Origin: Cupriavidus sp. YR651
Lineage (GTDB): Bacteria > Pseudomonadota > Gammaproteobacteria > Burkholderiales > Burkholderiaceae
Direction: 5' to 3'
NCBI RefSeq assembly: GCF_900101625.1
Contig: NZ_FMYZ01000002.1
Span: 620,001 to 684,000 of the forward strand
Length of the DNA stretch: 64,000 nt
Shown in pieces: positions 1-11,608 of the stretch. Both the position numbers and the translations under genes were made by a program. The notes beneath the pieces were generated by a model. The model was not told the DNA's origin. It did no database searches and saw only the letters and a program-made list of their open reading frames with translations. Each line of letters starts with the position of its first letter. The stretch's first letter is position 1.

Positions 1-356
1 TTATCCCCCAGACCCTGTCGGGCGACGGCGACCCCGTGGATGTGCTGGTGCTGACTCCGTTCCCGATCCTGGCTGGCGCTGTCGTGCGCTGCCGTGCGCT
101 CGGCATGCTGAAGATGACCGACGAATCCGGCGTGGACGCCAAGCTGGTGGCCGTGCCTGTGGACAAGCTGTCGCCGGCCACCGCCTTCATGAAGGGCCTG
201 TCGGATGTGCCGCAGAACCTGCTGGACCAGATCAAGCACTTCTTTGAGCACTACAAGGCACTCGAAGCCGGCAAGTGGGTGAAGGTGGACGGCTGGGCCG
301 GCATCGAAGAAGCCCACAAGGAAATCATCGACGGCGTGGCGAACTACAAGAAGTAA
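1..356 (+). CDS. ppa: Inorganic pyrophosphatase, C-terminal part (cut by window edge)
   Basis: The frame is open from base 3 and ends with TAA at 354-356; the 5' part lies outside the window. Soluble family I pyrophosphatase hydrolyses PPi to two phosphates in the cytoplasm and pulls biosynthetic reactions forward. The visible start reads [19 protein letters not shown], the signature of this family, in which the aspartates of DGDPVDV bind metal. The end, with the KFFEHYK and [14 protein letters not shown] segments, also fits the family. A strong terminator follows directly. Identification is firm from the signature; length cannot be judged. Confidence 0.95.
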   Translation, partial: IPQTLSGDGDPVDVLVLTPFPILAGAVVRCRALGMLKMTDESGVDAKLVAVPVDKLSPATAFMKGLSDVPQNLLDQIKHFFEHYKALEAGKWVKVDGWAGIEEAHKEIIDGVANYKK

Positions 357-384
357 GCGGCACCCGGCGGCTTCTGCCAGAATG

Positions 385-411
385 AACCCCGCCAGCGTGC
401 GGGGTTTTTTT
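385..411 (+). terminator. Intrinsic terminator of ppa
   Basis: An 8-bp stem (AACCCCGC at 385-392 with GCGGGGTT at 399-406) has a 6-nt loop and is followed by an unbroken T run to 411. Confidence 0.9.
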
Positions 412-558
412 ATGACTTCCGGGCGATCTTGCGGCCCCGGACTGGGCATCGCCCGCGATAGCGCGCGGCTTTGCACGCAGACGCGAAGCGAGTGCCGGAG
501 CCTCCGCGCATCCCCCGGCAATCACCCAAGCGCCTGTTGCGCCGCACAAGGAGTCTTC

Positions 559-1125
559 ATGCGATTCGTGCCTGCCGCCGGAGAGCCGGACGGCATCCGC
601 CGCTATGCGCCACCGCTGGTTTATCTGCACTGGGCGATGTTCGTGCTGGTGGGAGTGGCCTACGTCGCCATCAACCTGAAGGGGATGTTTCCCCGGGGCA
701 GCGACGCCCGGTCGATGGCGATGGCCACCCATGAGGTTGCCGGCATCCTCGTGCTGGGGCTGGCCGCGCCAAGGCTGCTGTGGCGTCTCGTGGCCGGCGC
801 ACCGCCGCCGGAGCCGGGCCCGCGATGGTCGCACGTGCTGGCGCATGGCGCCCACATCGTGCTGTATGCATTTCTCTTCGCCCAGCCGGTGCTGGGGTGG
901 CTGACGGTCAATGCGACGGGGCATGCGGTCGAGCTGCGCTCGCTGGGGATCGTGCTGCCCACGCTGGTCTCGCCGGACAAGGCGCTGGGCACGACGTTGA
1001 AGGGCGTGCACGAATGGCTGGGGACGGCGTTCTACCTCGTCATCGGCCTGCATGCCATGGCCGCGCTGTTCCACCACTACATGCTTGGCGACAACACCCT
1101 GCGGCGGATGGGGCGCGGCCGCTGA
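559..1125 (+). CDS. Cytochrome b561 family membrane protein
   Basis: This 188-residue di-haem cytochrome b of the inner membrane probably passes electrons between the quinone pool and a periplasmic acceptor. Four hydrophobic segments are visible (about residues 21-38, 55-75, 95-118 and 150-170). Histidines placed to bind haem occur in YLHWAM, ATHEVAG, HGAHIV and the late GLHAMAALFHHY segment, as in the Ni-hydrogenase/b561 superfamily. The start at 559 has AAGGAG six bases upstream; the longer upstream frame has no such site. Its electron partner cannot be read from context: it stands alone between ppa and a converging gene. Confidence 0.88.
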   Translation: MRFVPAAGEPDGIRRYAPPLVYLHWAMFVLVGVAYVAINLKGMFPRGSDARSMAMATHEVAGILVLGLAAPRLLWRLVAGAPPPEPGPRWSHVLAHGAHIVLYAFLFAQPVLGWLTVNATGHAVELRSLGIVLPTLVSPDKALGTTLKGVHEWLGTAFYLVIGLHAMAALFHHYMLGDNTLRRMGRGR

Positions 1126-2394
1126 TCAGCCGCGTGCGAACGGATTGCGCTCGTTGAGCTCGTCCATGTAGGCGTCGATGCCCTGGCGCTCGCGCACCAG
1201 GAAGCGCTCGACCGCGTCGGCAAACGACGGATGGGCGAGCCAATGCGCCGAACGCGTGGCCACGGGCAGGAAGCCGCGTGCCATCTTGTGTTCGCCCTGC
1301 GCGCCGCCTTCGAACGTGCGCAAGCCTTCGGCGATGCAGAATTCCAGCGGCTGGTAATAGGCCGTCTCGAAGTGCAGGCAGGGGTGGTGCTCCAGCGCGC
1401 CCCAGTAGCGGCCGTAGAGCGTGCTGACCTTCGGGTCCGCGTCGTAGAAAACCAGCGAACTGGCAATGGCCTTGCCGTCGCGTTCGGCGATGACCAGCAG
1501 CAGGTGCTCCGGCATCGCTTCCCCAATCCTGCGGAAGAAATCGAGGTTCAGGTACGGCGTGGAGTGATGCTCGCGGTAGGTCTGGCGGTAGCAGCGGTTG
1601 AACAGCTTCCACGCTTCATCGTCGATCTCCGCGCCGCGCAGTTGCCGGAACGTGATGCCGGCCTCGGCCACGCGGCGGCGTTCGGCACGGATATTCTTGC
1701 GCTTCTTTTGCGACAGCGTGGCCAGGAAGGCTTCGAAGCTGTCATAGCCCGGATTGGTCCAATGGAACTGCACGCCATGCCGCATCATCATGCCGGCTTC
1801 CTGCATCAGGTCCGCCTCATGGTCCGACGGGAAGAGCACATGCAGCGACGAGAGCTGGCTTTCTTCGGCCAGTGCCAGGGCAAAGCGCAACAGCACGCGG
1901 CGCGCGATATCGCTTTCGGCCAGTAGCCGGGCGCCGCGCACCGGCGTGAATGGAATGGCGGATAACCACTTGGGGTAGTAGGGGATGTCGTGCTGGCGAT
2001 AGGCATCGGCCCAGGCCCAGTCGAACACGTATTCCCCGTAGGAGTGGGATTTTGCGTAGAGCGGCATCGCGGCGGCCAGCCGGTCCCGGCCGGGGGCGTG
2101 GCCATCGGGCACCCAGAGGGTCAGGAAACGGGCCGACCAGCCGGTGTCGTCGGTGGCGCTGCCGCTGGCGTGCATCGCATGCAGGAAGGCGTGACGCAGG
2201 AACGGCGTGGCTTCGGGCTGCGCGGCGACCAGGGCGTCCCAGTCGGCGGCGTCGATGTCGGCCAGGTCCGACACAATATCCGTCCGGTAGTTGGCCACCG
2301 GATCGCTCTCCAGCGGGGACTTCCCGGCCTCCCGGTCTTCCACCGGCTTGCAAGATTCCGACTGCATTCCGCCCGATCCACTCATGAATTCCAT
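1126..2394 (-). CDS. FemAB-like / GNAT-fold protein (DUF482 family)
   Basis: This is a cytoplasmic protein of about 422 residues in the DUF482 family, which has the acyl-CoA N-acyltransferase fold related to FemAB peptidyltransferases. Its substrate is unknown. Family-like stretches include ADWDALVAAQPEATPFLRH near the N-terminus, the SQKKRKNIRAERR basic segment, and a C-terminal segment reading ALEHHPCLHFETAYYQPLE and then GGAQGEHKMARGFLP. The frame is open further upstream to 2544, but that would overlap the divergent nadE start and leave no promoter, so I place the start at the ATG at 2394. That choice is uncertain. The 3' end converges tightly on the cytochrome b561 gene. Confidence 0.82.
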   Translation of the reverse strand: MEFMSGSGGMQSESCKPVEDREAGKSPLESDPVANYRTDIVSDLADIDAADWDALVAAQPEATPFLRHAFLHAMHASGSATDDTGWSARFLTLWVPDGHAPGRDRLAAAMPLYAKSHSYGEYVFDWAWADAYRQHDIPYYPKWLSAIPFTPVRGARLLAESDIARRVLLRFALALAEESQLSSLHVLFPSDHEADLMQEAGMMMRHGVQFHWTNPGYDSFEAFLATLSQKKRKNIRAERRRVAEAGITFRQLRGAEIDDEAWKLFNRCYRQTYREHHSTPYLNLDFFRRIGEAMPEHLLLVIAERDGKAIASSLVFYDADPKVSTLYGRYWGALEHHPCLHFETAYYQPLEFCIAEGLRTFEGGAQGEHKMARGFLPVATRSAHWLAHPSFADAVERFLVRERQGIDAYMDELNERNPFARG

Positions 2395-2524
2395 GTTTTC
2401 CGACACTTCAGCGCCGGTCGAGTCTACCGGAAGACTTGCTGCAGTGCAGGCGGCACAGGTGCATGACACGACGTGCGGCGCGGGCGCGTCGTAGAATGGC
2501 AAAAAGCCGCCATCCAGGCCCGAC

Positions 2525-4588
2525 ATGACACACCCATTCTTCAATCTCTATTCCCACGGCTTTGCGCGCGTGGCCGTTGGCGTGCCCGAGTGCCGGGTGG
2601 CCGATCCCGCCTACAACGCCGCGCAGACGCTCGCGCTGGCGCGGCAGGCTGCCGACGGCGGCGCGGCGCTGGTCGCGTTCCCGGAACTGGGCCTGTCGGC
2701 CTACACCTGTGACGACCTGTTCCATCAACGCGCGCTGCTGCGCGAATGCGAAACGGCGCTGCAGCAGATCGTGGATGCATCGGCCTCGATTCCGGCTGCG
2801 CTGATTGTCGGCATGCCGCTGCTGGTGGAACACCAGTTGTTCAACTGCGCCGTGGTGGTGGCCAACGGGGCAGTCCGGGGCGTGGTGCCCAAGAGCTATC
2901 TGCCGAACTACTGGGAGTTCTACGAGGCGCGCCAGTTCAGCGCCGCCGATTGCGCGCCCACGGGCCGCATCCCGCTGCTCGGCGTGAACGTGCCGTTCGG
3001 GGCGGGGCTGCTGTTCGAGATCGAGAACATCCCGTTCTTCCGTTTCCATGTGGAAATCTGCGAGGACGTCTGGGTGCCGATTCCGCCATCGTCGTTCGCG
3101 GCGCTGGCCGGGGCGACGGTGCTGGTGAACCTGTCGGCGTCGAATATCGTGATCGGCAAGTCCGGCTACCGGCACCAGCTGGTGTCGCAGCAGTCGGCGC
3201 GTTGCCTGGCGGCCTACCTGTACACCTCGGCCGGCAAGGGCGAATCGTCGACCGACCTGGCCTGGGACGGGCAGGCGCTGATCTATGAGAACGGTGAACT
3301 GCTGGGCGAATCGGAGCGCTTTTCCGATACGTCTCATTTGCTGTTTGCCGACGTGGACCTGGAGCGCTTGTCGCGCGAACGCATGCACCAGACCACGTTT
3401 GGCCAGTCGGTGCGCCGCCATCGCGAGGAGGTGGAGCAGTTCGACGTGGTGACTTTCCGCGTCGAGGTGCCGATGACGAAGGACCTGCCGCTGCAGCGCA
3501 AGGTCGAACGCTTCCCGTACGTGCCGTCGGACCCGCGCCGCCGCGACGAGCGCTGCATGGAGGTCTACAACATCCAGGTCCAGGCGCTGGTGCAGCGACT
3601 GTCGTCCAGCAAGATTTCCAAGGTGGTGATCGGCGTGTCCGGCGGGCTCGATTCCACCCACGCGCTGTTGGTCTGCGCCAAGACCATGGACCGCCTGGGA
3701 CTGCCGCGCTCGAACATCCTGGCCTACACGATGCCGGGCTTTGCGACGAGCGACCGTACGCTGCAGCAGGCCCGCCAGCTGATGACGCTGATTGGCTGCA
3801 CGGCGCGCGAGATCGACATCCGCCCGAGCTGCATGGCGATGCTCAAGGACCTGGGCCATCCGTACGCGCATGGCGAGCCGGTCTACGACGTGACCTTCGA
3901 AAACGTGCAGGCCGGCGAGCGCACCAATCACCTGTTCCGGCTGGCCAACCACAACCATGCGATCGTCATCGGGACCGGTGATCTCAGCGAACTGGCGCTG
4001 GGATGGTGCACCTATGGCGTTGGCGATCACATGTCGCACTACAACGTGAACGCCAGCGTGCCGAAGACGCTGATCAGCCACCTCGTACGATGGGTGGCGG
4101 AAACCGGGCAGGTGGCGGCGGGCGGGCAGGATGTGCTGCTGGCCGTGCTGGCCACGGACATCAGCCCGGAACTGGTGCCTGGCGGCGCGACTGGGAAGGG
4201 GCAGGACGAGGCGCCCGAGCAGAAGACCGAGAACATCATCGGCCCGTACGAGTTGCAGGATTTCAACCTGTACTACACGCTGCGCTTCGGGTTTTCGCCG
4301 TCCAAGGTCGCGTTTCTGGCGCTATCCGCCTGGGGTGACGTGGAACGTGGCGTCTGGCCGAACGGCCCGCATGTGGCGCGCAACGCGTACCAGCTTCCGG
4401 AAATCAAGCGCATCCTCGGTATCTTCGTCGACCGCTTCTTCCGTACGAGCCAGTTCAAGCGGTCCTGCATCCCCAATGCCCCGAAAGTGGGCTCGGGCGG
4501 GTCGCTGTCCCCGCGTGGCGACTGGCGCGCGCCGAGCGACGGCGAATCGGCGGTGTGGATGCGCGATCTGGCGCGGATTCCCGACTGA
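2525..4588 (+). CDS. nadE: Glutamine-dependent NAD+ synthetase
   Basis: This enzyme makes NAD+ from nicotinic acid adenine dinucleotide, ATP and glutamine, the last step of NAD biosynthesis. At 687 residues it is the two-domain glutaminase-synthetase type. The N-terminal nitrilase-like domain shows the Glu-Lys-Cys triad: Glu54 in [11 protein letters not shown], Lys near 123 in [14 protein letters not shown], and Cys near 179 in HVEICEDVW. The C-terminal ATP pyrophosphatase domain carries GVSGGLDST near residue 370. Length matches the family. It is transcribed divergently from the FemAB-like gene and is followed by a hairpin, so it is probably monocistronic. Confidence 0.96.
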   Translation: MTHPFFNLYSHGFARVAVGVPECRVADPAYNAAQTLALARQAADGGAALVAFPELGLSAYTCDDLFHQRALLRECETALQQIVDASASIPAALIVGMPLLVEHQLFNCAVVVANGAVRGVVPKSYLPNYWEFYEARQFSAADCAPTGRIPLLGVNVPFGAGLLFEIENIPFFRFHVEICEDVWVPIPPSSFAALAGATVLVNLSASNIVIGKSGYRHQLVSQQSARCLAAYLYTSAGKGESSTDLAWDGQALIYENGELLGESERFSDTSHLLFADVDLERLSRERMHQTTFGQSVRRHREEVEQFDVVTFRVEVPMTKDLPLQRKVERFPYVPSDPRRRDERCMEVYNIQVQALVQRLSSSKISKVVIGVSGGLDSTHALLVCAKTMDRLGLPRSNILAYTMPGFATSDRTLQQARQLMTLIGCTAREIDIRPSCMAMLKDLGHPYAHGEPVYDVTFENVQAGERTNHLFRLANHNHAIVIGTGDLSELALGWCTYGVGDHMSHYNVNASVPKTLISHLVRWVAETGQVAAGGQDVLLAVLATDISPELVPGGATGKGQDEAPEQKTENIIGPYELQDFNLYYTLRFGFSPSKVAFLALSAWGDVERGVWPNGPHVARNAYQLPEIKRILGIFVDRFFRTSQFKRSCIPNAPKVGSGGSLSPRGDWRAPSDGESAVWMRDLARIPD

Positions 4589-4607
4589 AGGGCGCCGGCA
4601 ATGCGAT

Positions 4608-4644
4608 CGAATCCGGCTGGTTTCCGGCCGGATTCGAGCAATTT
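4608..4644 (+). terminator. Hairpin after nadE, probable weak terminator
   Basis: A perfect 10-bp stem (CGAATCCGGC at 4608-4617 with GCCGGATTCG at 4627-4636) is followed by only four T residues a few bases later. It may terminate nadE or attenuate read-through to glnB. Confidence 0.5.
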
Positions 4645-4716
4645 TCGACCGGTATCCGGGCGGTTTCCGGCCTTGTGTGGGCGGGTCCGCAGTCCCGGAG
4701 TGGGGTTTCGGGCTAG

Positions 4717-5094
<378 letters not shown>

Positions 5095-5120
5095 TCGCCG
5101 AGACGTCGCCACACAATGGG

Positions 5121-5145
5121 AAAAGCCGGCCTTGCGCCGGCTTTT
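5121..5145 (+). terminator. Bidirectional terminator between glnB and the TRIC gene
   Basis: The perfect stem AAAAGCCGGC (5121-5130) pairs with GCCGGCTTTT (5136-5145). T runs exist on both strands, so it serves the converging genes on either side. Confidence 0.9.
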
Positions 5146-5165
5146 CTGCTTTCCGGCAAGTGCCG

Positions 5166-5813
5166 CTAACTGGGGAGCTTCCAGCCGAGCTGGACCGACA
5201 GCAGCCGCATGGCCATCGTGACCAGGGCGCCGGCCAGCAGCGCCAGTTCCTGGTCCGCACGCAGCCAGGTCAGCCCGACATAGACCCAGCAGCCGACGAA
5301 CGAGCATGTGGCATAGGGTGAACGGTCGCGCAAGATCATCGGCACCTCGTTGCACAGCACGTCGCGCACCACGCCGCCGAACACGGCCGAGATGATGCCC
5401 ATCATGACCGCCACCGTCGGCGTCATCTGCGCCACCAGCGCCAGTGACGTGCCTGTCACAGAGAACAGTCCGAGCCCGATCGCGTCGGCCACCAGCATGG
5501 CGCGGTCCGATGCCACGGTGCTGACCACGCGGAAGACGATGGCCGCGCCAATCGACATCGCGAAGATCAGCAACACGTAGTATTCGTGCTCGACCCAGTA
5601 GAAGGGCCGGCGGTCCAGCAGCACGTCACGCACGGTGCCGCCGCCGAATGCGGTGGCGAAGGCGACGATGAAGGTGCCGACGGCATCGAGCCGCTGCTTG
5701 CGGGCATCGACCACGCCGGAGATGGCAAACGCCAGGACGCCGATGACCTCCATCACGTGAAGGATCAGGGGCAGCCGCCCCATCAGGAGATCGATCGGCA
5801 GGTGCAGGTGCAT
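5166..5813 (-). CDS. TRIC-type cation channel family membrane protein (UPF0126)
   Basis: This inner-membrane protein of 215 residues has about seven hydrophobic segments arranged as two repeats. Each repeat contains the family glycine-rich motif: AFGGGTVRDVLLDRRPFYW in the first and VFGGVVRDVLCNEVPMILR in the second. Family members form trimeric K+/cation channels; the physiological role in bacteria is not established. The start at 5813 overlaps the stop of the upstream smr gene as TGATG, so translation is likely coupled. The frame stays open further upstream, but that is antisense of smr coding and was rejected. Confidence 0.92.
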   Translation of the reverse strand: MHLHLPIDLLMGRLPLILHVMEVIGVLAFAISGVVDARKQRLDAVGTFIVAFATAFGGGTVRDVLLDRRPFYWVEHEYYVLLIFAMSIGAAIVFRVVSTVASDRAMLVADAIGLGLFSVTGTSLALVAQMTPTVAVMMGIISAVFGGVVRDVLCNEVPMILRDRSPYATCSFVGCWVYVGLTWLRADQELALLAGALVTMAMRLLSVQLGWKLPS

Positions 5814-6478
5814 CAGGCGCGCGGCTGGCGCAGCAATATCATGAGGGCGCCCGCGCCGCCCAGGGACTCGCGGGCCTGGACGAAGGCGATGACCTCTTCC
5901 TTCTGCACCAGCCAGCTGCGCACCTTGCCCTTGAGCACGGGCAGCTTGTCGGGCGAGCCGATGCCCTTGCCGTGGATCACGCGCACGCAGCGCACGCCGT
6001 TGCGTACGGAGCGCCGCAGGAATTCGGCCAGTGCCTCGCGTGCTTCGTCGCTGCGCAGCCCATGCAGGTCCACCTTGTCCTGCGGTACCCATTCGCCGCG
6101 CCGCAGCTTCTTGATCACGTCCAGCCCGATGCCGGGGCGGCGGAAAGACATGGTTTCGTCGATATCGAGCAGGTTCTCGACATCGAACTCGTCGGACAGG
6201 GAGGCCTCCAGCACGGCCTTGTCGTTGCGCTGGGTCTGCACCGCGACGGGGGCGGGAAGTTTCTGAGGGGGCGAGACGCGATTGCGGTCGCGCAGGGTGC
6301 TGACCTGGCCGATGCTGGCGCGGAAGACGTTGGCTTCTTCCTCGGCGCGCCGTGCGGCGGCTTCGGCTGCGATGCGCTCGGCCTCGCGCCGTTCGGCATC
6401 GGCCTTCAGGTCGTCACGCAGGTTGGCCAGATCGTGCAGGCCGAATCGCTTGGATGGGGTTTTTGCGCCGTGCGGCAT
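5813..6478 (-). CDS. Smr-domain protein
   Basis: This cytoplasmic protein of 221 residues has an N-terminal coiled-coil-like part rich in Glu, Arg and Ala (about residues 15-60) and a C-terminal Smr domain. The domain motifs are DLHGLRSDEA near residue 140 and the loop VIHGKGIGS near residue 170. Smr domains are found in MutS2 and in stand-alone proteins; they bind and may cleave branched DNA or RNA. The exact substrate here is unknown. It shares an operon with the downstream TRIC gene through a TGATG overlap. Confidence 0.9.
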   Translation of the reverse strand: MPHGAKTPSKRFGLHDLANLRDDLKADAERREAERIAAEAAARRAEEEANVFRASIGQVSTLRDRNRVSPPQKLPAPVAVQTQRNDKAVLEASLSDEFDVENLLDIDETMSFRRPGIGLDVIKKLRRGEWVPQDKVDLHGLRSDEAREALAEFLRRSVRNGVRCVRVIHGKGIGSPDKLPVLKGKVRSWLVQKEEVIAFVQARESLGGAGALMILLRQPRA

Positions 6479-6550
6479 GGGATTTCTCCGGGGGCTCGGC
6501 GACGATTATATCGGGGGACGCCGGGGCGCAGGGCCCCGGCAGGTCGGACC

Positions 6551-7633
<1,083 letters not shown>

Positions 7634-7681
7634 TTAAAATGGCCGCCATCGTCCACATCGAGCGATCTATAGACCCACCGA

Positions 7682-10015
7682 ATGGCCCGCGCAACCACCA
7701 CTACCCGGACCGACCCGTCGGCACTCCCATCGCGCATCGGCAAGCTGCTTGGCGAGGTGCGATGGTTCCTGTTGCTCGCCGTCACCCTCGGCTTCCTGTG
7801 CGTGCTGGCCAGCTACAGCAAGGCTGACCCAGGCTGGTCCCACGCCAGCCAGGTGGCGGATATCCACAACCTGGGCGGCCGCGTCGGCGCCTGGGTGGCG
7901 GACGTGCTGTTCTTCATCTTCGGCTTCTCCGCCTACTGGTGGAGCGTGCTGCTGATGCGCCGCTGCTGGCGCGGGTGGCGCACGCTGACCGCGGAGCTGC
8001 CCGAACGCGTGGCGGAGCCCCATCACAGCGTGACCATCAGCTGGATCGGCTTCGCGCTGACGCTGGTGTCCAGCATGGGTCTCGAAGCCATTCGCATGTA
8101 TCCGCTGCGGTCGGCGCTGCCGCGCGCGCCCGGCGGCGTGCTGGGCGATCTGCTCGGCGGCTGGCTGCAACTGGCGCTGGGGTTCTCCGGCGCCACGCTG
8201 CTCCTGCTGCTGATGTTCGCCATCGGGCTGTCGCTGCTGTTCCATTTCTCCTGGCTCTCCGTGGCCGAACACGTCGGCGGTTTCGTCGAGACGCTGTTCC
8301 TCGGCTTCAAGGCCCGCCGCGAGAAGAAGCAGGACCGCATCATCGGCGCCGCGGCCAAGGTGGAACGCACCGAGACCGTGGAAGTCCAGCGCGTGCGCCA
8401 GGAGGAAGCGGTGCCGGTGCAGATCGTGCGTCCGCAGGCCGTGCCCAAGCACGAGCGCGTGGAGCGCGAGAAACAGCAGCCGCTGTTCGCCGATATCCAG
8501 GACTCCGCCCTGCCGCCGCTGTCGCTGCTCGATCCGACTCCCACCCACCAGGAAACGGTGAGCGCCGAGACGCTGGAATTCACATCCCGCCTGATCGAGA
8601 AGAAGCTCAAGGACTTCGGCGTCGAGGTCAAGGTCGTGGCTGCCTATCCCGGTCCGGTCATCACGCGCTACGAAATCGAGCCGGCCACCGGCGTGAAGGG
8701 CAGCCAGGTCGTCAATCTGGCGCGCGACCTGGCGCGGAGCCTGTCGCTCGTGTCGATCCGCGTGGTCGAGACCATCCCGGGCAAGAACTACATGGGGCTG
8801 GAACTCCCCAATCCCAAGCGTCAGACCGTTCGTCTGTCTGAAATTCTCGGTTCCCAGGTCTACAACGAAAGCGCCTCCAGCCTGACGATGGCGCTGGGCA
8901 AGGACATCGCCGGCAAGCCGATGGTGGCCGATCTGGCCAGGATGCCCCACTGCATGGTTGCGGGCACGACCGGTTCCGGCAAGTCGGTGGGCATCAACGC
9001 GATGATCCTGTCGCTGCTCTACAAGGCCCGCGCCGATCAGGTGCGGCTGATCCTGATCGACCCGAAGATGCTGGAAATGAGCGTCTACGAGGGCATCCCG
9101 CACCTGCTGTGCCCGGTGGTGACGGATATGCGCCAGGCTGGCAATGCGCTGAACTGGGCCGTGGGCGAGATGGAGCGCCGCTACAAGCTCATGAGCAAGC
9201 TTGGCGTGCGCAACCTGGCCGGCTACAACAAGAAGATCGACGAGGCGGCGGCCCGGGAAGAGAAGATCCCGAATCCGTTCAGCCTGACGCCGGACGCGCC
9301 GGAGCCGCTCGACAAGTTGCCGACGATCGTGATCGTCATCGACGAACTGGCCGACCTGATGATGGTGGTGGGCAAGAAGGTCGAGGAACTGATCGCCCGC
9401 ATCGCGCAGAAGGCGCGCGCGGCCGGCCTGCACCTGGTGCTGGCCACGCAACGTCCGTCGGTGGATGTGATCACCGGCCTGATCAAGGCCAACGTGCCGA
9501 CGCGGATCGCGTTCCAGGTCAGCAGCAAGATCGACTCGCGCACCATCCTCGACCAGCAGGGCGCGGAAGCGCTGCTGGGCATGGGCGACATGCTCTACCT
9601 GGCGCCGGGCACCGGCCTGCCGATACGCGTGCACGGCGCCTTTGTGTCCGACGACGAGGTCCACCGCGTGGTCGACAAGCTCAAGGAATCGGGCGCGGCC
9701 AACTACATCGAGGGCATCCTTGAAGGCGGACTGGTTGACGGCGACGGTGCGGGCGACAGCCTGGGCGGCGGCGCCGGGATTGCCGGCGGCGGCGGTGGCG
9801 AGGCCGATCCGCTCTACGATCAGGCGGTGGAAGTGGTGATCAAGAACCGCCGGGCGTCGATCTCGCTGGTGCAGCGCCATCTGCGCATCGGCTACAACCG
9901 TGCCGCACGGCTGCTGGAAGACATGGAGAAGGCTGGGCTGGTCTCCGCCATGTCGGGCAATGGCAACCGCGATATTCTGGTGCCCGCCGGGGCCTCGGCA
10001 CGCGACGACGAGTAG
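7682..10015 (+). CDS. ftsK: DNA translocase FtsK
   Basis: This septal DNA pump of 777 residues moves chromosome ends and activates XerCD at dif during division. The N-terminal part has four hydrophobic segments (roughly residues 26-45, 66-92, 117-136 and 158-190). A shorter linker than in E. coli follows, then the motor domain with Walker A in [14 protein letters not shown] near residue 426 and Walker B in [13 protein letters not shown] near 548. The C-terminal winged-helix gamma domain reads [20 protein letters not shown] Gly-rich stretch separates motor and gamma domains. No terminator is obvious before lolA, with which it may be cotranscribed. Confidence 0.96.
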   Translation: MARATTTTRTDPSALPSRIGKLLGEVRWFLLLAVTLGFLCVLASYSKADPGWSHASQVADIHNLGGRVGAWVADVLFFIFGFSAYWWSVLLMRRCWRGWRTLTAELPERVAEPHHSVTISWIGFALTLVSSMGLEAIRMYPLRSALPRAPGGVLGDLLGGWLQLALGFSGATLLLLLMFAIGLSLLFHFSWLSVAEHVGGFVETLFLGFKARREKKQDRIIGAAAKVERTETVEVQRVRQEEAVPVQIVRPQAVPKHERVEREKQQPLFADIQDSALPPLSLLDPTPTHQETVSAETLEFTSRLIEKKLKDFGVEVKVVAAYPGPVITRYEIEPATGVKGSQVVNLARDLARSLSLVSIRVVETIPGKNYMGLELPNPKRQTVRLSEILGSQVYNESASSLTMALGKDIAGKPMVADLARMPHCMVAGTTGSGKSVGINAMILSLLYKARADQVRLILIDPKMLEMSVYEGIPHLLCPVVTDMRQAGNALNWAVGEMERRYKLMSKLGVRNLAGYNKKIDEAAAREEKIPNPFSLTPDAPEPLDKLPTIVIVIDELADLMMVVGKKVEELIARIAQKARAAGLHLVLATQRPSVDVITGLIKANVPTRIAFQVSSKIDSRTILDQQGAEALLGMGDMLYLAPGTGLPIRVHGAFVSDDEVHRVVDKLKESGAANYIEGILEGGLVDGDGAGDSLGGGAGIAGGGGGEADPLYDQAVEVVIKNRRASISLVQRHLRIGYNRAARLLEDMEKAGLVSAMSGNGNRDILVPAGASARDDE

Positions 10016-10066
10016 CCGACGACGAATAGTTTGCGTTGGGGCCGGCGACGAATAGCCGGCGACGGG
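10004..10066 (+). repeat. Short tandem-like repeats across the ftsK stop codon
   Basis: The unit G(A/G)CGACGAATAG occurs at 10004-10015 (one mismatch, containing the ftsK stop), 10018-10029 and 10044-10055, with a partial copy at 10058-10066. It probably arose by local slippage of the gene end; no function is apparent. Confidence 0.6.
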
Positions 10067-10172
10067 CGAAATGTGACGGGTAACATACCGTTACCGTCGT
10101 CACAGGAATTCGCCTTCCAACGCCGTGCTCTAACCCGGCATCCAGTGACTCACGAAGAAGGGATCTGAATCC

Positions 10173-10811
10173 ATGGGATATCGCATTCTTGCGTCGACGT
10201 GTGCGGCGCTGGCCATGCTGGCCGCCACCGTGCCGGCCGCCCAGGCTGCCGCCACCGACCAGTTGCAGAGCTTTGTCACGAGCGTGAAGAGCGCTCGCGG
10301 CGAATTCACGCAAAAGCAGCTCAAGGGGCAGGGCGGTGACGCCAAGGTGGCGGGCTCGTCCAGCGGCACGTTCGCGTTCTCGCGGCCTGGCAAGTTCACG
10401 TGGCGCTACACCAAGCCGTATGACCAGCTGTTGCAGGCCGATGGCCAGACGCTCTACATCTACGACAAGGACCTGAACCAGGTCACCGAGCGCAAGCTTG
10501 ACGGCGCGCTGGGCTCCAGCCCGGCCGCCATCCTGTTCGGCAGCAACGACCTGACGAAGAACTTCGACGTGAAGAATGGCGCGACGCGCGATGGCGTGGA
10601 GTGGCTGGACCTGACGCCGAAGTCGAAGGACACGCAGTTCGAGAAGATCAGCATCGGCTTCAAGGGCGGCAACCTGGAGGCGATGGAGTTGCGCGACGCG
10701 TTTGGCAACACCACGCTGCTGACATTCACCGCCATGCAGAAGAATCCGTCGCTGCCGGCGGACGCATTCCGCTTCACGGTGCCCAAAGGCGCCGACGTGA
10801 TGAAGCAATAG
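10173..10811 (+). CDS. lolA: Outer-membrane lipoprotein carrier protein LolA
   Basis: This periplasmic chaperone takes lipoproteins released by LolCDE and delivers them to LolB. The 212-residue protein has a signal peptide ending near residue 25 (VPAAQAAA). The mature part shows the family features: [41 protein letters not shown] split over two strands, and a C-terminal hydrophobic strand. Length and the position directly after ftsK, as in many proteobacteria, support the call. Confidence 0.93.
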   Translation: MGYRILASTCAALAMLAATVPAAQAAATDQLQSFVTSVKSARGEFTQKQLKGQGGDAKVAGSSSGTFAFSRPGKFTWRYTKPYDQLLQADGQTLYIYDKDLNQVTERKLDGALGSSPAAILFGSNDLTKNFDVKNGATRDGVEWLDLTPKSKDTQFEKISIGFKGGNLEAMELRDAFGNTTLLTFTAMQKNPSLPADAFRFTVPKGADVMKQ

Positions 10812-10825
10812 GAGCCGCGATCAAC

Positions 10826-11278
10826 ATGACCCCGTCGTTCGATTTGTCGTCCGCTTCTTCGTCGGTTCCATCGTCCGTGCCGCCGGCCCGCCGCAAGCTC
10901 GGTGTGCCGGGTGGCGCCCTGGTCGCCGCGCTGTTGTTGTCCGCCTGCGCCCATTCCGGCGCAAGCAAGTTCGATGTCGATGCCTTCCTGCGCGCGTCCG
11001 ACACGGCGCTGCCGGAAGTGCTCGGCAATGCGGATTTCCTGAAAGCAACGCGCGTATCGCACGAGCAATGCGCCACGCTCCTGCAGTCGCCTCACATCGG
11101 CGCGCTGGAGGACCTGCCGGCCAGCAACACGGCGCGGGGCCCGGCATGGCTGCTCCATCCGGCGGGTTCGCCGGACAAGGTCTGGCTGGTGGTGAGCGAG
11201 GCCGGTGGCCAGCGCAACTGCCACGGCCCGCTGCCCGCGGACGCCATGAAGGCCCTGACGTCGCGGGCCAAGGGCTGA
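10826..11278 (+). CDS. Small putative lipoprotein of unknown function
   Basis: This 150-residue protein is not assigned to a family. Residues 1-24 are Ser/Pro-rich, followed by a hydrophobic segment and a lipobox-like LLLSAC near residue 39, so a lipoprotein or secreted fate is likely, though the N-terminus before the hydrophobic core is unusually long. The start at 10826 has AGGAG upstream. It sits 14 bases after lolA and is probably in the same transcript. Two cysteines in the mature part could pair in the periplasm. Confidence 0.75.
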   Translation: MTPSFDLSSASSSVPSSVPPARRKLGVPGGALVAALLLSACAHSGASKFDVDAFLRASDTALPEVLGNADFLKATRVSHEQCATLLQSPHIGALEDLPASNTARGPAWLLHPAGSPDKVWLVVSEAGGQRNCHGPLPADAMKALTSRAKG

Positions 11279-11294
11279 CGCCCCTGGGGAAGGG

Positions 11295-11462
11295 CTACGC
11301 CTGCGCCTCGCGCGCGTAGCGCTGCCGCGGCACGGGCAGCTTTTGCAGCTTCTCGCGCCGGATGCGGATCGCCTCCTCGTCACCGCGCTTGATGGCCGCG
11401 CGCAGCTTCAACACGGCTTTCCGGTATTGCTTTTTCTTGCGGATGCGGGTCGTGATGGCCAT
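11295..11462 (-). CDS. Small basic conserved-type protein, 55 residues
   Basis: This short gene encodes a strongly basic, probably helical peptide beginning MAITTRIRKKKQYRKAVLK. An excellent AGGAGGGAG site sits about nine bases before the ATG at 11462, which is the main support. Composition (many Arg and Lys) suggests nucleic-acid or ribosome association, but no family is recognised. It converges on the lipoprotein gene downstream of lolA. Confidence 0.7.
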   Translation of the reverse strand: MAITTRIRKKKQYRKAVLKLRAAIKRGDEEAIRIRREKLQKLPVPRQRYAREAQA

Positions 11463-11608
11463 GGCAGTGGCTCCCTCCTGGATGACGGCAACGGCGCCGG
11501 CTGACCGCCATGGTAAGCCCGACGGCCGCGGTCACGGCCGAAGTCAAAAGAATTCAGATCGGGCGTCGAAGGGACTGAATTTGGCTCCGGCACACGGCCG
11601 GTGGCGAT

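Noticed and set aside
10004..10066. The repeats after ftsK as regulatory iterons
   Set aside because: They overlap the stop codon, are few and degenerate, and are best explained by local duplication.
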